Positions 16,222-25,526 are shown, counted from the stretch's first letter. The stretch: 64,000 bases of DNA from an uncultured Mycoplasmatota bacterium (GCA_900550255.1 URQZ01000001.1:1-64000), one strand, 5' to 3'. Notes: generated by a model not told the origin, from the sequence alone. Program-made: numbers and translations.

Positions 16222-17319
16222 CTATTCATCAATTAAAAAATTTATTAATATGTCATTTGATACATACAGATAATGAGGATTTATATATATATAATCATCT
16301 TTAATTAGAAGTTTTTGTTCTTCTAATAATTTATCTATTTTAAAGGTATTAATTATTTTTTGATGATATTTCTTTTCAAATTCACTTAAATTAACGCCTT
16401 TTATTTTTCTAAGTCCTAAAATCATCTCTAGTTCCATTTCATCTTTTTTTGTCAGTTGATCTTCTTCTAATTTAAAATCATTATTTATATATTTATTAAA
16501 ACTTCTTGTGTTTGTATAACGAATATTATCTATATAACCACTGGCTCCTAATCCAAAGCCATAATACTTTGAATTATTCCAATAGGTCAAATTATGTTTA
16601 GATTCATACCCTTTTTTGCTATAATTACTTATTTCATAATGTATATAATTATTTTTCTTTAAAAAATTAGTAATATATTCATACATTTGTAGTTCTAAGT
16701 CTTCATCCACATTGTTATAATTATTAATATACAATTTGGTATTTTTTTCTAAGATTAGCGAGTATATTGATATATGTTCTACATTTAACTTATTAAACAA
16801 ATCTAAATCTTTTTTTAAATCTTCTAGTGTTTGTCCTTCTATACTATATATTAAATCAATATTAATATTTTCAAATCCTATTTTTTTAGCTTGATCTATT
16901 AGTTTTTTTGTGTTTTCAAAATCAATATTTTTTCGGTTTAATATCTTAAGTATTTTATTATTAAAGCTTTCAATACCAATACTTAATCTATTTACTTTAT
17001 TTTTTTTTAAAAAGATTAGTTTTTTCTCATTTATATTTTCTATATTACATTCGAATGTAAATTCTAAGTTTTGATCTAAATTAAATTTATTTATTATATT
17101 AAATAGTTTTTTTAATTGATCTAAATTCAAACTACTAGGGGTTCCACCACCAATATATATAGTTTTGATTTTTTCGTTTTTATATTTTTGGTTTATTTCT
17201 TTTTCTAAGGCATCTAAATAATTATCTACCCATTCTTTTTTATAGTATAATTTTGCAAAGTCACAATATGAACAAATTTTATGACAAAAAGGAATATGGA
17301 TGTAAACAGATTCAATCAT
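16222..17319 (-). CDS. hemW: Radical SAM protein HemW, 365 aa
   Basis: Coproporphyrinogen-oxidase-like radical SAM enzyme; HemW proteins are heme chaperones rather than oxidases. The cluster-binding CHKICSYCDF (Cys12, Cys16, Cys19) follows SVYIHIPF, GGGTPSSL is the SAM-binding GGxxP block, and the C-terminal HemW domain runs from about 290 (ELEMILGLRKIKGVNL). No heme biosynthesis or cytochrome gene is in the window. The start overlaps the end of the preceding 95-aa gene by 4 bp. Confidence 0.9.
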   Translation of the reverse strand: MIESVYIHIPFCHKICSYCDFAKLYYKKEWVDNYLDALEKEINQKYKNEKIKTIYIGGGTPSSLNLDQLKKLFNIINKFNLDQNLEFTFECNIENINEKKLIFLKKNKVNRLSIGIESFNNKILKILNRKNIDFENTKKLIDQAKKIGFENINIDLIYSIEGQTLEDLKKDLDLFNKLNVEHISIYSLILEKNTKLYINNYNNVDEDLELQMYEYITNFLKKNNYIHYEISNYSKKGYESKHNLTYWNNSKYYGFGLGASGYIDNIRYTNTRSFNKYINNDFKLEEDQLTKKDEMELEMILGLRKIKGVNLSEFEKKYHQKIINTFKIDKLLEEQKLLIKDDYIYINPHYLYVSNDILINFLIDE

Positions 17320-17603
17320 AATTGTTTTCCATTCTTTTCTTTTTTATTTGTTATAATTTGCATTACTTCTTCAGTTATATTTTGATCTGAAAATATTTCA
17401 GGATCTTTTTGATATATACATCTTAATTGATTTTGGAAGATAAGAAATTCTTTAATATCAAATTCTTTTATTTCGTCTTTATTTTTTTTAAATAAACTAA
17501 CTCCGTTGTATTTATCATATAGTGTTTTTATTTCTTCATCATTATAATCATCAAAAATATTTCTTAAGTTATCATAATCAATTGTTAGTATATATTTATA
17601 CAT
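17316..17603 (-). CDS. Hypothetical protein, 95 aa
   Basis: Small acidic protein starting MYKYILTIDYDNLRNIF; I do not recognise it. The ATG at 17603 has an AAGGTGG site five bases upstream; a GTG at 17612 opens the frame earlier but lies in that site. Its stop overlaps the hemW start, so the two are probably translationally coupled. Transcribed from a promoter (TTTCAA-17-TATAAT) whose -35 lies in the preceding terminator. Confidence 0.7.
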   Translation of the reverse strand: MYKYILTIDYDNLRNIFDDYNDEEIKTLYDKYNGVSLFKKNKDEIKEFDIKEFLIFQNQLRCIYQKDPEIFSDQNITEEVMQIITNKKEKNGKQL

Positions 17604-17620
17604 CTTTACCACCTTTTTTT

Positions 17621-17655
17621 ATTATAACAAAAAAAGCTTCAAATTGAAACTTTAT
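17621..17655 (-). terminator. Terminator of the tandem-HTH gene overlapping the next promoter
   Basis: Imperfect stem AAAGTTTCAA/TTGAAGCTTT with a T run on the minus strand (17627-17655). The following promoter has TTTCAA at 17644-17649 inside the stem and TATAAT at 17621-17626, spacer 17. Confidence 0.65.
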
Positions 17656-18122
17656 TTTTTTAAATTACTATTTTTTCTTTCTTGAAGCATTTGATTTATT
17701 AAATCAATTTCATAAACACTTATTCCTAAATTTTCTTTTAATTCTTCCGCTGTTTTATATTGCGTTACCCTTGATTTAAAATCACGATAAACAGTCATTG
17801 GTTTTTCATTTAAAATCATAGCTATTTCATCAAATGTATAATTTTTTAGTAATAATTCAACTACCTTTTTAACTCTTTGTTTTACTATTTCATCATTTTT
17901 AATCGTTTTTGGTTTATGAATATTTATTTTCTCTTGAAGTTGCTTATATTCAACAGGATTTAATTTTTGAAAAGCTTGAATATAACTAGATACTGTAACA
18001 TTACTAATTTGAAACTCATTTTCACTTAAATATTTTGCAATTTCTCTTGCAGACATTCCTTCTTTTACAAGTTCAATTACTCGATATATCCTTCTTTGTC
18101 TTTCTTCATCAGATATTTTCAT
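17652..18122 (-). CDS. Tandem helix-turn-helix protein, SpoIIID-like, 156 aa
   Basis: Two HTH units are visible, one at about residues 8-50 (RRIYRVIELVKEGMSAREIA then ISNVTVSSYI) and one at about 80-118 (KKVVELLLKNYTFDEIAMIL then KPMTVYRDF). Both have the recognition-helix spacing seen in SpoIIID, whose gene is immediately upstream (61 bp). The C-terminus is a helical tail. Likely a DNA-binding regulator acting with or derived from SpoIIID; targets unknown. RBS GGAAGAGTGG precedes the ATG. Confidence 0.7.
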   Translation of the reverse strand: MKISDEERQRRIYRVIELVKEGMSAREIAKYLSENEFQISNVTVSSYIQAFQKLNPVEYKQLQEKINIHKPKTIKNDEIVKQRVKKVVELLLKNYTFDEIAMILNEKPMTVYRDFKSRVTQYKTAEELKENLGISVYEIDLINQMLQERKNSNLKK

Positions 18123-18182
18123 AAAACCACTCTTCCTTCAAAAATATTATATCAAAAAAAAAGAAAAAAACAAGTTTTTCCT

Positions 18183-18443
18183 TTACTTCATTCGCATTTT
18201 CAAATATTTTTGGCGAGTAGCTTCTCCACCTCTTATATTTCTTTCTTCCTTGTTTTTGTCTAATACTTTTCTAACATCTTGACTTAAAAAAGGATTTGTT
18301 TTTTCTAATCGTTCTGTTATATCTTTATGAACAGTACTTTTACTAACGTTAAAGTTCCTAGCTGTTAGTCTAATTGTAGTGTTATGTTCAACAACATATC
18401 TTCCTATTTCTTCTGCCCTTTTATAAATATCTATTTTACTCAT
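18183..18443 (-). CDS. spoIIID: Sporulation transcription regulator SpoIIID, 86 aa
   Basis: DNA-binding regulator of mother-cell gene expression (sigma-E and sigma-K regulons). The HTH stretch RLTARNFNVSKSTVHKDITE and the C-terminal basic motif RNIRGGEATRQKY match SpoIIID closely. Length is standard (about 90). A GGGAGG site precedes the ATG. It starts 38 bp after lepA, an unusual neighbour compared with B. subtilis, where spoIIID is near mreB-like genes. Confidence 0.96.
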   Translation of the reverse strand: MSKIDIYKRAEEIGRYVVEHNTTIRLTARNFNVSKSTVHKDITERLEKTNPFLSQDVRKVLDKNKEERNIRGGEATRQKYLKMRMK

Positions 18444-18481
18444 ATTATCCTCCCTATATAATATATTTTATAATTTTAAAT

Positions 18482-20278
18482 TTATTCATTATCCATACTA
18501 AGAACTGATAAAAAGGCTTCTTGTGGCACTTCAACACTACCAACCATTTTCATTCTTTTTTTACCTTCTTTTTGTTTTTCTAGAAGTTTTTTCTTACGCG
18601 ATACATCTCCACCATAACATTTAGCTAAAACATTTTTGCGAACAGCTTTTATATTTTCTCTTGCAATTGCTTTATTACCAATAACAGCTTGAATTGGTAC
18701 TTCAAATTGCTGTCTAGGTATTAATTTTTTTAAATTATTAACAATTGCTTTTCCCCTATTATAAGCAAAATCTTTATGGACAATTACACTTAATGCATCA
18801 ACTATTTCACCATTAAGCAAAATATCCATTTTAACAAGGTTACTTGATTTATAACCAATTATTTCATAATCAAATGAGGCATATCCTTTAGTATAAGATT
18901 TTAATTTATCAAAAAAATCATATACAATTTCCGATAGTGGTAATTCATAATGAATGTTTACACGCGTTTTATCTAAATATTCCATTGATACGTAATTACC
19001 TCTTTTATCTTGGCATAGTTCCATAATAGCTCCAATATAATCACTTGGAACAAATATATTTGTTCTTATATAAGGTTCTTTAATATCTTTTATTTTTACT
19101 TTTTCTGGCATTTTTACAGGGCTATCTACTGTTATATGTTCTCCATTTGTAAGTTCAACATCGTATATAACAGAAGGACTAGTTGCAATTAAAGAAATAC
19201 CAAATTCTCTTTCAATTCGCTCTTCAATTATTTCCATATGTAGAAGTCCTAAAAAACCACATCTAAATCCAAAACCTAAGGCCTTAGATGTTTCTGGAGT
19301 AAATTCTAATGAAGCATCATTTAATTTTAATTTTTCTAATGCTTCTCTTAAATCAGGATACTTTGATGATTCAATTGGATATAAACCACAAAAAACCATC
19401 GGTTTCATAGGTTGATATCCTGGCAATTGATCGACTTTGCTATTTGCAAGAGTTATAGTATCCCCTACTTTTACGTCTTCAATACTTTTAATACTGGCAC
19501 ATAAATATCCAACCTCACCAGCAACTAATTGATCTTTTTTCATCTCATGTGGTGTATGAATACCAATTTCAACTACTTCATATACTGCTCCAGTTGCAAG
19601 CATTTTTATTTTATCTTTAACTTTTATTTTTCCGTTTACAACTCTAACTAAGGTCATAATTCCACGATAAGCATCAAAGTAACTATCAAATATCAAAGCT
19701 TGCAAGTCTTTATTTTTATCTCCTTTTGGGGCCGGAACTTTTTTGATAATTGTTTCAATTAATTCCTCTATTCCTATTCCGTTTTTGGCACTTGTTAAAA
19801 CTATTTCATCTTCATTAAATCCTAGTGTTTCAATTAATTCTCTTTTTACTTTTTCAGGATCTGCATTTGGAAGATCTATTTTATTAATAACAGGAATTAT
19901 AGTTAAATTATTATCTAGAGCAAGGTATAAATTAGCAAGTGTTTGAGCCTCAATTCCTTGTGCTGCATCTACTACTAAAATTGCTCCTTCACAAGCAGCT
20001 AAACTTCTTGATACTTCATATGAAAAATCGACATGTCCTGGTGTATCTATCAAATGAAGAATATATTCTTCTCCTTGATAATTATATTTTAAATTAACAG
20101 CATTTAATTTTATTGTGATTCCACGTTCTCTTTCGATATCCATATTATCTAGTAATTGATCTTTTTTTTCTCTTTCGGTTATTGCACCTGTTTTTTCTAA
20201 AATACGATCTGCTAGGGTACTTTTACCATGATCAATATGAGCAATAATTGAAAAGTTGCGAATATTTTCTTGTTTCAT
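18482..20278 (-). CDS. lepA: Elongation factor 4 (LepA), 598 aa
   Basis: Ribosome-associated GTPase. G1 AHIDHGKSTL, G2/switch region ERERGITIK, G3 DTPGHVDF, G4 NKIDLP; the LepA-specific C-terminal domain ends VGSVEVPQEAFLSVL. Full length. Own start site AAGAAGGTGA; a -10-like TATAAT lies just upstream after the trxA terminator, with a weak -35. Confidence 0.97.
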   Translation of the reverse strand: MKQENIRNFSIIAHIDHGKSTLADRILEKTGAITEREKKDQLLDNMDIERERGITIKLNAVNLKYNYQGEEYILHLIDTPGHVDFSYEVSRSLAACEGAILVVDAAQGIEAQTLANLYLALDNNLTIIPVINKIDLPNADPEKVKRELIETLGFNEDEIVLTSAKNGIGIEELIETIIKKVPAPKGDKNKDLQALIFDSYFDAYRGIMTLVRVVNGKIKVKDKIKMLATGAVYEVVEIGIHTPHEMKKDQLVAGEVGYLCASIKSIEDVKVGDTITLANSKVDQLPGYQPMKPMVFCGLYPIESSKYPDLREALEKLKLNDASLEFTPETSKALGFGFRCGFLGLLHMEIIEERIEREFGISLIATSPSVIYDVELTNGEHITVDSPVKMPEKVKIKDIKEPYIRTNIFVPSDYIGAIMELCQDKRGNYVSMEYLDKTRVNIHYELPLSEIVYDFFDKLKSYTKGYASFDYEIIGYKSSNLVKMDILLNGEIVDALSVIVHKDFAYNRGKAIVNNLKKLIPRQQFEVPIQAVIGNKAIARENIKAVRKNVLAKCYGGDVSRKKKLLEKQKEGKKRMKMVGSVEVPQEAFLSVLSMDNE

Positions 20279-20365
20279 TCAAATCACCTTCTTTAATTAT
20301 AACAAAGAATAATAAAAAAAGAAATTATCTTTTATATTTAAACAGTTTTAAAAATATTTAGATAA

Positions 20366-20390
20366 AGAAAAAATGTGTTTATCACACATT
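20366..20390 (-). terminator. trxA terminator
   Basis: AATGTGT/ACACATT stem with TTTTTTC on the minus strand; overlaps the 3' end of trxA. Confidence 0.75.
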
Positions 20391-20700
20391 ATTTATTTTC
20401 TTCTACCCAGCTTGTTATTAATTCCTTTGGCATAAAACCAATTTTTTTAGAAATCATATTTCCATCTTTAAATAACATTAAAGTTGGGACACTCATAACA
20501 CCATATGTTTTAGCCAAATCCATATTTTCATCAATATCCATTTTAACGACCTTTAACTCGTCACGGTCACTTGCTACTTCTTCTAAAACAGGAGCTAGCA
20601 TTTTACAAGGTCCACACCAAGTAGCATAAAAATCAACTAAAACAATTCCATTTGAAACTAAATTGTTAAACTCACTTTCATTTCCATTTATTATTTCCAT
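20389..20700 (-). CDS. trxA: Thioredoxin, 103 aa
   Basis: Thiol-disulfide oxidoreductase. Active site ATWCGPCKM (Trp-Cys-Gly-Pro-Cys), cis-proline in SVPTLMLFKDG. Cytoplasmic, no signal peptide. GAGGA lies just before the ATG at 20700; the ATG at 20712 lacks a site. Follows cvpA with a 1-bp overlap of coding frames. Confidence 0.96.
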   Translation of the reverse strand: MEIINGNESEFNNLVSNGIVLVDFYATWCGPCKMLAPVLEEVASDRDELKVVKMDIDENMDLAKTYGVMSVPTLMLFKDGNMISKKIGFMPKELITSWVEENK

Positions 20701-20701
20701 T

Positions 20702-21415
20702 TTATTCCTCATTTCTATATTTTACTAAAATTGGATCATCCTTTTTTATATCAAGTTTATTCTTATCAATCAAAAGATCAATCGAATCACATTTTACTAT
20801 ATCATATTTCAAAAATAAATCTAATGTTTCACGATTAAACTCTTTAGCATTACTTTCATTCTTATATTTTTCTTTTATACCCTTAAACTCATCAATAACA
20901 CTAACTGTATCATGTGCGAATGATGATAATATAGGTGTATGTTTTAAAATAGGATCCTTTAATTTTGAATCATCAAGAATATTAAAGGTTGGAAAATTTA
21001 AAACATATAAAATAATAAAAGCTAAAATAAAATACTGAATAAATCCTAATATTGCTCCTAATATCTTAGATGGTATTCCTAAAATAATTGTTGCCTTTAA
21101 AACTTTTTCAAATATTGAAGTTGCCAGTAACAAAAACTTATAAACTATTGTCAAAATAGAAAAAACAATAAAGAAAGCAAAAATTTCATATAAAGCAATA
21201 TTTAATACCGTTACTCCTTTTATAATCCCACTAAACTTAAAGAATGGTAAATGTTCATAAAAGAAAATTGATACAGGATTTTTCAAAATAAATGACAATA
21301 TAACAATCAAAATAAATCCTATAGAACTTACTAATTGCTTAGTAAACCCTCTTTTTAAACCAATAATAGCTCCCGATAAAATAAATAAAATAATACCTAT
21401 ATCTATAATATTCAT
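20702..21415 (-). CDS. CvpA family membrane protein, 237 aa
   Basis: Colicin V production-type protein: four hydrophobic segments within the first 145 residues, the family motif GAIIGLKRGFTKQLVSSIGF near the N-terminus, then a soluble C-terminal part (about 150-237). In Firmicutes (YshB) the gene lies near mutS2 and trxA; here trxA follows. Function in division or envelope homeostasis is unclear. The ATG at 21415 is spaced correctly from AAGGG; the one at 21424 is too close. Confidence 0.85.
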   Translation of the reverse strand: MNIIDIGIILFILSGAIIGLKRGFTKQLVSSIGFILIVILSFILKNPVSIFFYEHLPFFKFSGIIKGVTVLNIALYEIFAFFIVFSILTIVYKFLLLATSIFEKVLKATIILGIPSKILGAILGFIQYFILAFIILYVLNFPTFNILDDSKLKDPILKHTPILSSFAHDTVSVIDEFKGIKEKYKNESNAKEFNRETLDLFLKYDIVKCDSIDLLIDKNKLDIKKDDPILVKYRNEE

Positions 21416-21479
21416 TACTATCATTCCCTTCTTTATAAATTATATTACATTAAATCCAAAAAATAAAGATTTATCACCA

Positions 21480-21508
21480 TTTACACTCAAAATAATTTAT
21501 AGTATAAT
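21480..21508 (+). promoter_or_regulatory. rnhC promoter
   Basis: TTTACA (21480-21485), 17-bp spacer, TATAAT (21503-21508); the ATG follows 20 bp later with an AGGACGTGA site. Confidence 0.8.
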
Positions 21509-21527
21509 TTATCTAGGACGTGATAAA

Positions 21528-22460
21528 ATGACAATATCATTTAAAGTTAGTAAAGAAACAATCGATAAATTAAATGAATTTTATATCGATTTAAAAAGAG
21601 AAAAAACACCACCTTATGCTGTCTTTCAAGCAGATGATGGCGCATCAGTTGTAACCCTTTATGAATCCGGAAAAATTGTTTTTCAAGGTAAAGATGCAGA
21701 CCTTGCTAGTCAATTTTGGATAGAAACAGAAAAAATGAATAATAAAAAATTAGAAGTAAATAATAGTGATAAAAAAGATAAGAAAAAAGACGAGTACGTT
21801 GATCCTAAAATATATCATTCTACTTCAATCGGTTCTGATGAAGTTGGAACTGGAGACTATTTTGGACCTATTGTTGTTACAGCTTGTTATGTCAAAAAAG
21901 AAGATATTCCTTATCTAGAAGAACTAGGTATTAAAGATTCTAAAAAAATGACAGATGAAAAAATATTAGAAGTTGTTCCTAAAATAATCAAAAAAATTGC
22001 TTATGAAAGTATTATTCTAAGTAATAAAGATTATAACCTAGAACAACAAAAAGGATATAATATGAATAAAATAAAAGCCATTCTGCACAATAAAGTATTA
22101 GGACGTCTAAAAGAAAAATATCAATATGACTACATCGTAGTTGATCAATTTGCCGAAAAATATGTTTATTTTAGTTACTTAAAGGAAAGTTCAAACGTAG
22201 TTAAAGATATTACCTTTTTAACGAAAGCTGAAGGAAAATGTCCATCAGTTGCCTGTGCTTCTGTTATTAGTCGTTATATCTTTTTAAAAGAATATAGTAA
22301 AATCAGTAAAGAATTAGATATGTTTCTTCCAAAAGGAGCTGGCACTAAAGTTGATGAGGTTGGTATTGAAATCGTCAAAAAATATGGATTTGATAAATTA
22401 AAAGAAATTGCTAAATTAAATTTTAAAAACACAGATAAAATCAAAGGAGATATAAAATAA
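21528..22460 (+). CDS. rnhC: Ribonuclease HIII, 310 aa
   Basis: Removes RNA from RNA-DNA hybrids. The N-terminal TBP-like substrate-binding domain (1-90) is followed by the catalytic domain with SIGSDEVGTGDYFGPIVV, where the first Asp-Glu pair is characteristic of RNase HIII, then IKDSKKM and KAEGKCPSVACASVISRY. First of the plus-strand island; divergent from cvpA, as in B. subtilis where rnhC is near yshB. Its last codons form part of its terminator. Confidence 0.95.
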   Translation: MTISFKVSKETIDKLNEFYIDLKREKTPPYAVFQADDGASVVTLYESGKIVFQGKDADLASQFWIETEKMNNKKLEVNNSDKKDKKKDEYVDPKIYHSTSIGSDEVGTGDYFGPIVVTACYVKKEDIPYLEELGIKDSKKMTDEKILEVVPKIIKKIAYESIILSNKDYNLEQQKGYNMNKIKAILHNKVLGRLKEKYQYDYIVVDQFAEKYVYFSYLKESSNVVKDITFLTKAEGKCPSVACASVISRYIFLKEYSKISKELDMFLPKGAGTKVDEVGIEIVKKYGFDKLKEIAKLNFKNTDKIKGDIK

Positions 22461-22472
22461 TATCTCTTTTTT
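22447..22472 (+). terminator. rnhC terminator
   Basis: GAGATAT/ATATCTC stem (22447-22453, 22460-22466) with TTTTTT; overlaps the rnhC stop and runs into the next -35. Confidence 0.85.
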
Positions 22473-22498
22473 GTTATATTTTTCCTATTTTTTATAAT
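22471..22498 (+). promoter_or_regulatory. Promoter of the PBP gene
   Basis: TTGTTA (22471-22476), 16-bp spacer, TATAAT (22493-22498); RBS AGGTGAT then ATG at 22518. Confidence 0.75.
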
Positions 22499-22517
22499 AA
22501 TAACTATAGGTGATATC

Positions 22518-24479
22518 ATGAAATTTGCAAAAAAAGTCCTAATATTTTTAATAATACTAATAGCTATCTTTTTTATAACCTATTTAGGTATATATCTATA
22601 TGCTAAATTTTCTGATAAACTACCAATCAATACTGCTAATAATTATTATTTATATGATAAAGATAACAATTTATACACTATGAATGATAAATGGATTAAA
22701 CTAGATGATATGTCTGATAATATCATTAATGCTACTCTGTCAGTTGAAGATAAAAACTTTTATAAACATCATGGCTTTGATTTTTTAAGAATTATAAAAG
22801 CTATGTTTACCAACCTTAAAAGTAGAAAAACTCTACAAGGGGCATCAACTATATCACAGCAATATGCTAAAAACCTATTCTTAGATTTTGACAAAACATG
22901 GTCTAGAAAAATAGACGAAGCTTTTCTTACCATGAGACTAGAAAGTCATTATAGTAAAGATGAAATACTAGAAGGATATTTAAATACTATTAATTATGGT
23001 GGCGTTTTTGGAATTGAAAATGCTAGTAAATATTACTTTAATAAAAGCGCTAAAAAACTAACAATTGCCGAGGCTTCTATTTTAGCTGGTATTCCTAAAT
23101 CACCAAGTAATTACTCCCCTACTAGTAATCCTAAAAAAGCTAAAGAAAGGCAAAAATTAATTTTAAATGCAATGCTTGAAAATGGTTATATAACTAAATC
23201 ACAAATGAAAAAAGCTTACAATCAAGAATTAAAATATACAGGTATAAATAAAAAAAATAATCTATCTACTATCATGTATTATCAAGATGCTGTTATGAAG
23301 GAATTAGACACAATTGATCAAATACCTAAATCATTTTTAAAAACAGGTGGGCTTAAAATATATACCAATTTAGATGTTAAAGCTCAAACTACTTTGGAAG
23401 AAAAAATTAAAAATAATATGCAAAATGAAGATAAAGATTTACAAATTGCTAGCGTTTTAATGAATCCAAATAACGGTAATATTTTAGCTATTGCAGGTGG
23501 TAAAGATTATAATGAAAGTGAGTTTAATCGAGTAACAAGTTCCAAAAGACAAGTAGGATCGACGATGAAACCATTTCTTTATTATGCTGCTTTAGAAAAT
23601 GGATTTACAGCTGCTTCAACTTTTACAAGTCAAAAAACAACTTTTACTTTTTCTGAAAATAAAAAATACAGTCCTGAAAATTATTCAGGTACTTATGCCA
23701 ATAAACCAATAACAATGGCAGCTGCTATTGCTTATTCTGATAATATTTATGCTGTTAAAACACACTTATTTTTAGGAGAAGAAACTCTAGTTGAAACAGC
23801 TAAAAAAGTTGGTATATCATCCAACTTAGATCCACTTCCTTCTCTTGCTCTTGGTACTGAAGAGATAAATATTTTAGATATGATGAAGGGATATTCTAGT
23901 TTTGCTAGTGGTGGTTATAAAGTAACACCACATTTTATAAAAAAAATAGAAGATAAAAATGGAAAAGTTTTATATAAATACAAAGATAAGAAAAAGAAAA
24001 TTCTAAATACAGAAAGTGTTTATATATTAAATGAATTACTTGCTAATTCTTATGCAAAAGAATTCATTGATTATACTTATCCTACTTGCATTGGTATTGC
24101 TCCAAAAATGACTAGAAAGTATGCAATTAAAACAGGTACTACTAATACCGATCATCTTATTTTTGGATATAACAAGGATGCTCTTTTAGGAATTTGGATG
24201 GGATTTGATGATAACCGACAATCAGAAGTTAAAACAGGAAATGTTATGAAAAATATTTGGGTTGATACTATGGAATCTTATTTGGATGGTAAAAAAGAAG
24301 ACTGGTATGAAAAACCTGATAACGTTGTAGGCGTTTTAACTGATCCTATAAGTGGTAAGCTTGCAACTGATTCATCAAAAGCTAAAGTGTTTTATTATAA
24401 AAAAGGAACAGAACCTTCTTCTTCATCTAACGATTTAGAGGAAGTATTTGCAACTATAAATAAAGAAAAAAACTCGTAG
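22518..24479 (+). CDS. Class A penicillin-binding protein, 653 aa
   Basis: Bifunctional peptidoglycan synthase. One N-terminal membrane anchor (about 5-31), then the GT51 glycosyltransferase with VEDKNFYKHHGFD (catalytic Glu), GASTISQQYAKNLF and RKIDEAFLTMRLE, then a transpeptidase with the active-site SxxK in GSTMKPF, SxN in YSDNIY, and KTG in AIKTGTTNTDH. Length is short for the class; the C-terminus has no extra domain. Its last codons (Lys-Asn-Ser-stop) form one arm of the terminator shared with pduL. Confidence 0.93.
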   Translation: MKFAKKVLIFLIILIAIFFITYLGIYLYAKFSDKLPINTANNYYLYDKDNNLYTMNDKWIKLDDMSDNIINATLSVEDKNFYKHHGFDFLRIIKAMFTNLKSRKTLQGASTISQQYAKNLFLDFDKTWSRKIDEAFLTMRLESHYSKDEILEGYLNTINYGGVFGIENASKYYFNKSAKKLTIAEASILAGIPKSPSNYSPTSNPKKAKERQKLILNAMLENGYITKSQMKKAYNQELKYTGINKKNNLSTIMYYQDAVMKELDTIDQIPKSFLKTGGLKIYTNLDVKAQTTLEEKIKNNMQNEDKDLQIASVLMNPNNGNILAIAGGKDYNESEFNRVTSSKRQVGSTMKPFLYYAALENGFTAASTFTSQKTTFTFSENKKYSPENYSGTYANKPITMAAAIAYSDNIYAVKTHLFLGEETLVETAKKVGISSNLDPLPSLALGTEEINILDMMKGYSSFASGGYKVTPHFIKKIEDKNGKVLYKYKDKKKKILNTESVYILNELLANSYAKEFIDYTYPTCIGIAPKMTRKYAIKTGTTNTDHLIFGYNKDALLGIWMGFDDNRQSEVKTGNVMKNIWVDTMESYLDGKKEDWYEKPDNVVGVLTDPISGKLATDSSKAKVFYYKKGTEPSSSSNDLEEVFATINKEKNS

Positions 24480-24495
24480 ATTTTACGAGTTTTTA
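24466..24495. terminator. Bidirectional terminator built from two gene ends
   Basis: ACTCGTA/TACGAGT stem (24472-24478, 24484-24490) with A/T runs. The left arm is the PBP 3' end and the right arm is the pduL 3' end, so both proteins end in Lys-Asn-Ser. Confidence 0.9.
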
Positions 24496-25067
24496 TCATC
24501 TATTCCAAGAATAGTAGCTACATCTCCGTTTTTAATTAGATTAGCATTCGCATCATCTGTATCAATATGCATTTCATAATATGCTGGATCTGATACTTTA
24601 ATAGAAACATCCTTTAAAATAGCTTGCTTTTCACCACCAACTAAAACATCAACATATTCCTTACCTGTTAAGCCATACATTTCAACTTGTTTGGGATTAA
24701 TATGTATATGTCTTGTTGCAATAATGCACCCTTCATCTAAATTTAATTCTCCTTTTGGACCTACCACTGTGATTTTTTCACTACCAGTTATTTCACCAGA
24801 TTCTCTAATAGGAGGATTTAGTCCTAATTTATATGCATCTGTTTTAGATATTTCAATTTGTGTATAATTTCTTATAGGGCCTAGTATCCTAACATTATCT
24901 ATACTACTTTTTTCTGTCTTAATGGTAACTGTTTCAACTGAGGCAAATTGACCTGGTTGATTTATTTTTTTTAGTTCTTTTAGTTTATATCCTTTTCCAA
25001 ACAAGTATTCTAAATGTTCTTGTGTTAAATGGATATGTCTGTTTGATACACCAATGCTGACTTTCAT
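24483..25067 (-). CDS. pduL: Phosphate acyltransferase PduL, 194 aa
   Basis: Zinc-dependent phosphotransacylase interconverting acyl-CoA and acyl phosphate. The two metal-binding His motifs are present: VSNRHIHL near the N-terminus and ATRHIHI in the second half; the duplicated PduL barrel ends NGDVATILG. No N-terminal encapsulation peptide and no microcompartment genes are seen, so it probably acts as the housekeeping acetate-forming phosphotransacetylase. AGGAGGA precedes the ATG at 25067; the longer frame to 25097 is not supported. Confidence 0.92.
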   Translation of the reverse strand: MKVSIGVSNRHIHLTQEHLEYLFGKGYKLKELKKINQPGQFASVETVTIKTEKSSIDNVRILGPIRNYTQIEISKTDAYKLGLNPPIRESGEITGSEKITVVGPKGELNLDEGCIIATRHIHINPKQVEMYGLTGKEYVDVLVGGEKQAILKDVSIKVSDPAYYEMHIDTDDANANLIKNGDVATILGIDDKNS

Positions 25068-25151
25068 ATATATCCTCCTATCATAAACCTTATTCATTAT
25101 ATCATATTTGTAATAGTAATTAAATATATTTTAATGAAAGGAATGATTTTT

Positions 25152-25526
25152 ATGAATAATAATTATCCTGGTGTTAATGTTTTTCCAGGGCAACCAATTT
25201 ATACTAATGATAATATAGCAGTTCCTAATATGGGTACTGTTCCTACTGTCTCATCCAATATTGATATTCCTCTTGAACAATCATATATTGAAAACATTTT
25301 AAGATTAAATAAAGGAAAAAAAGCAACTATCCATATGACTTTTCCAGATTCTGAACAATTTAAAGATCGTGAATTTTCGGGAATTATTGAACAATCTGGA
25401 AGAGATCACATTATTTTAAGTGATCCAACAACAGGAAAATGGTATTTATTACTAATGATTTATGTTGACTTTATAACTTTTGATGAAAAAATAAATTATA
25501 GTAAAGAATTTATTCCAAATACCTAG
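25152..25526 (+). CDS. gerQ: Spore coat protein GerQ, 124 aa
   Basis: Coat protein needed for CwlJ function in germination and cross-linked by transglutaminase in B. subtilis. The C-terminal family core is clear: LEQSYIENILRLNKGKKATI, SGRDHIILSDPTTGKWYLL, then IYVDFITFDE. The variable N-terminus is Asn/Pro-rich (NNNYPGVNVFPGQP), as usual for coat proteins. AAAGGA precedes the ATG at 25152. Plus strand, next to lemA, opposite the yab sporulation cluster. Upstream DNA has CATATT, weakly like a sigma-E/K -10, but this is not convincing. Confidence 0.93.
   Translation: MNNNYPGVNVFPGQPIYTNDNIAVPNMGTVPTVSSNIDIPLEQSYIENILRLNKGKKATIHMTFPDSEQFKDREFSGIIEQSGRDHIILSDPTTGKWYLLLMIYVDFITFDEKINYSKEFIPNT

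Noticed and set aside
24483..25067. Bacterial microcompartment locus around pduL
   Set aside because: No shell protein or diol/ethanolamine genes, and no encapsulation peptide on PduL.
25080..25130. Sigma-E or sigma-K promoter before gerQ
   Set aside because: CATATT with a distant ATA matches only weakly; too common in AT-rich DNA.
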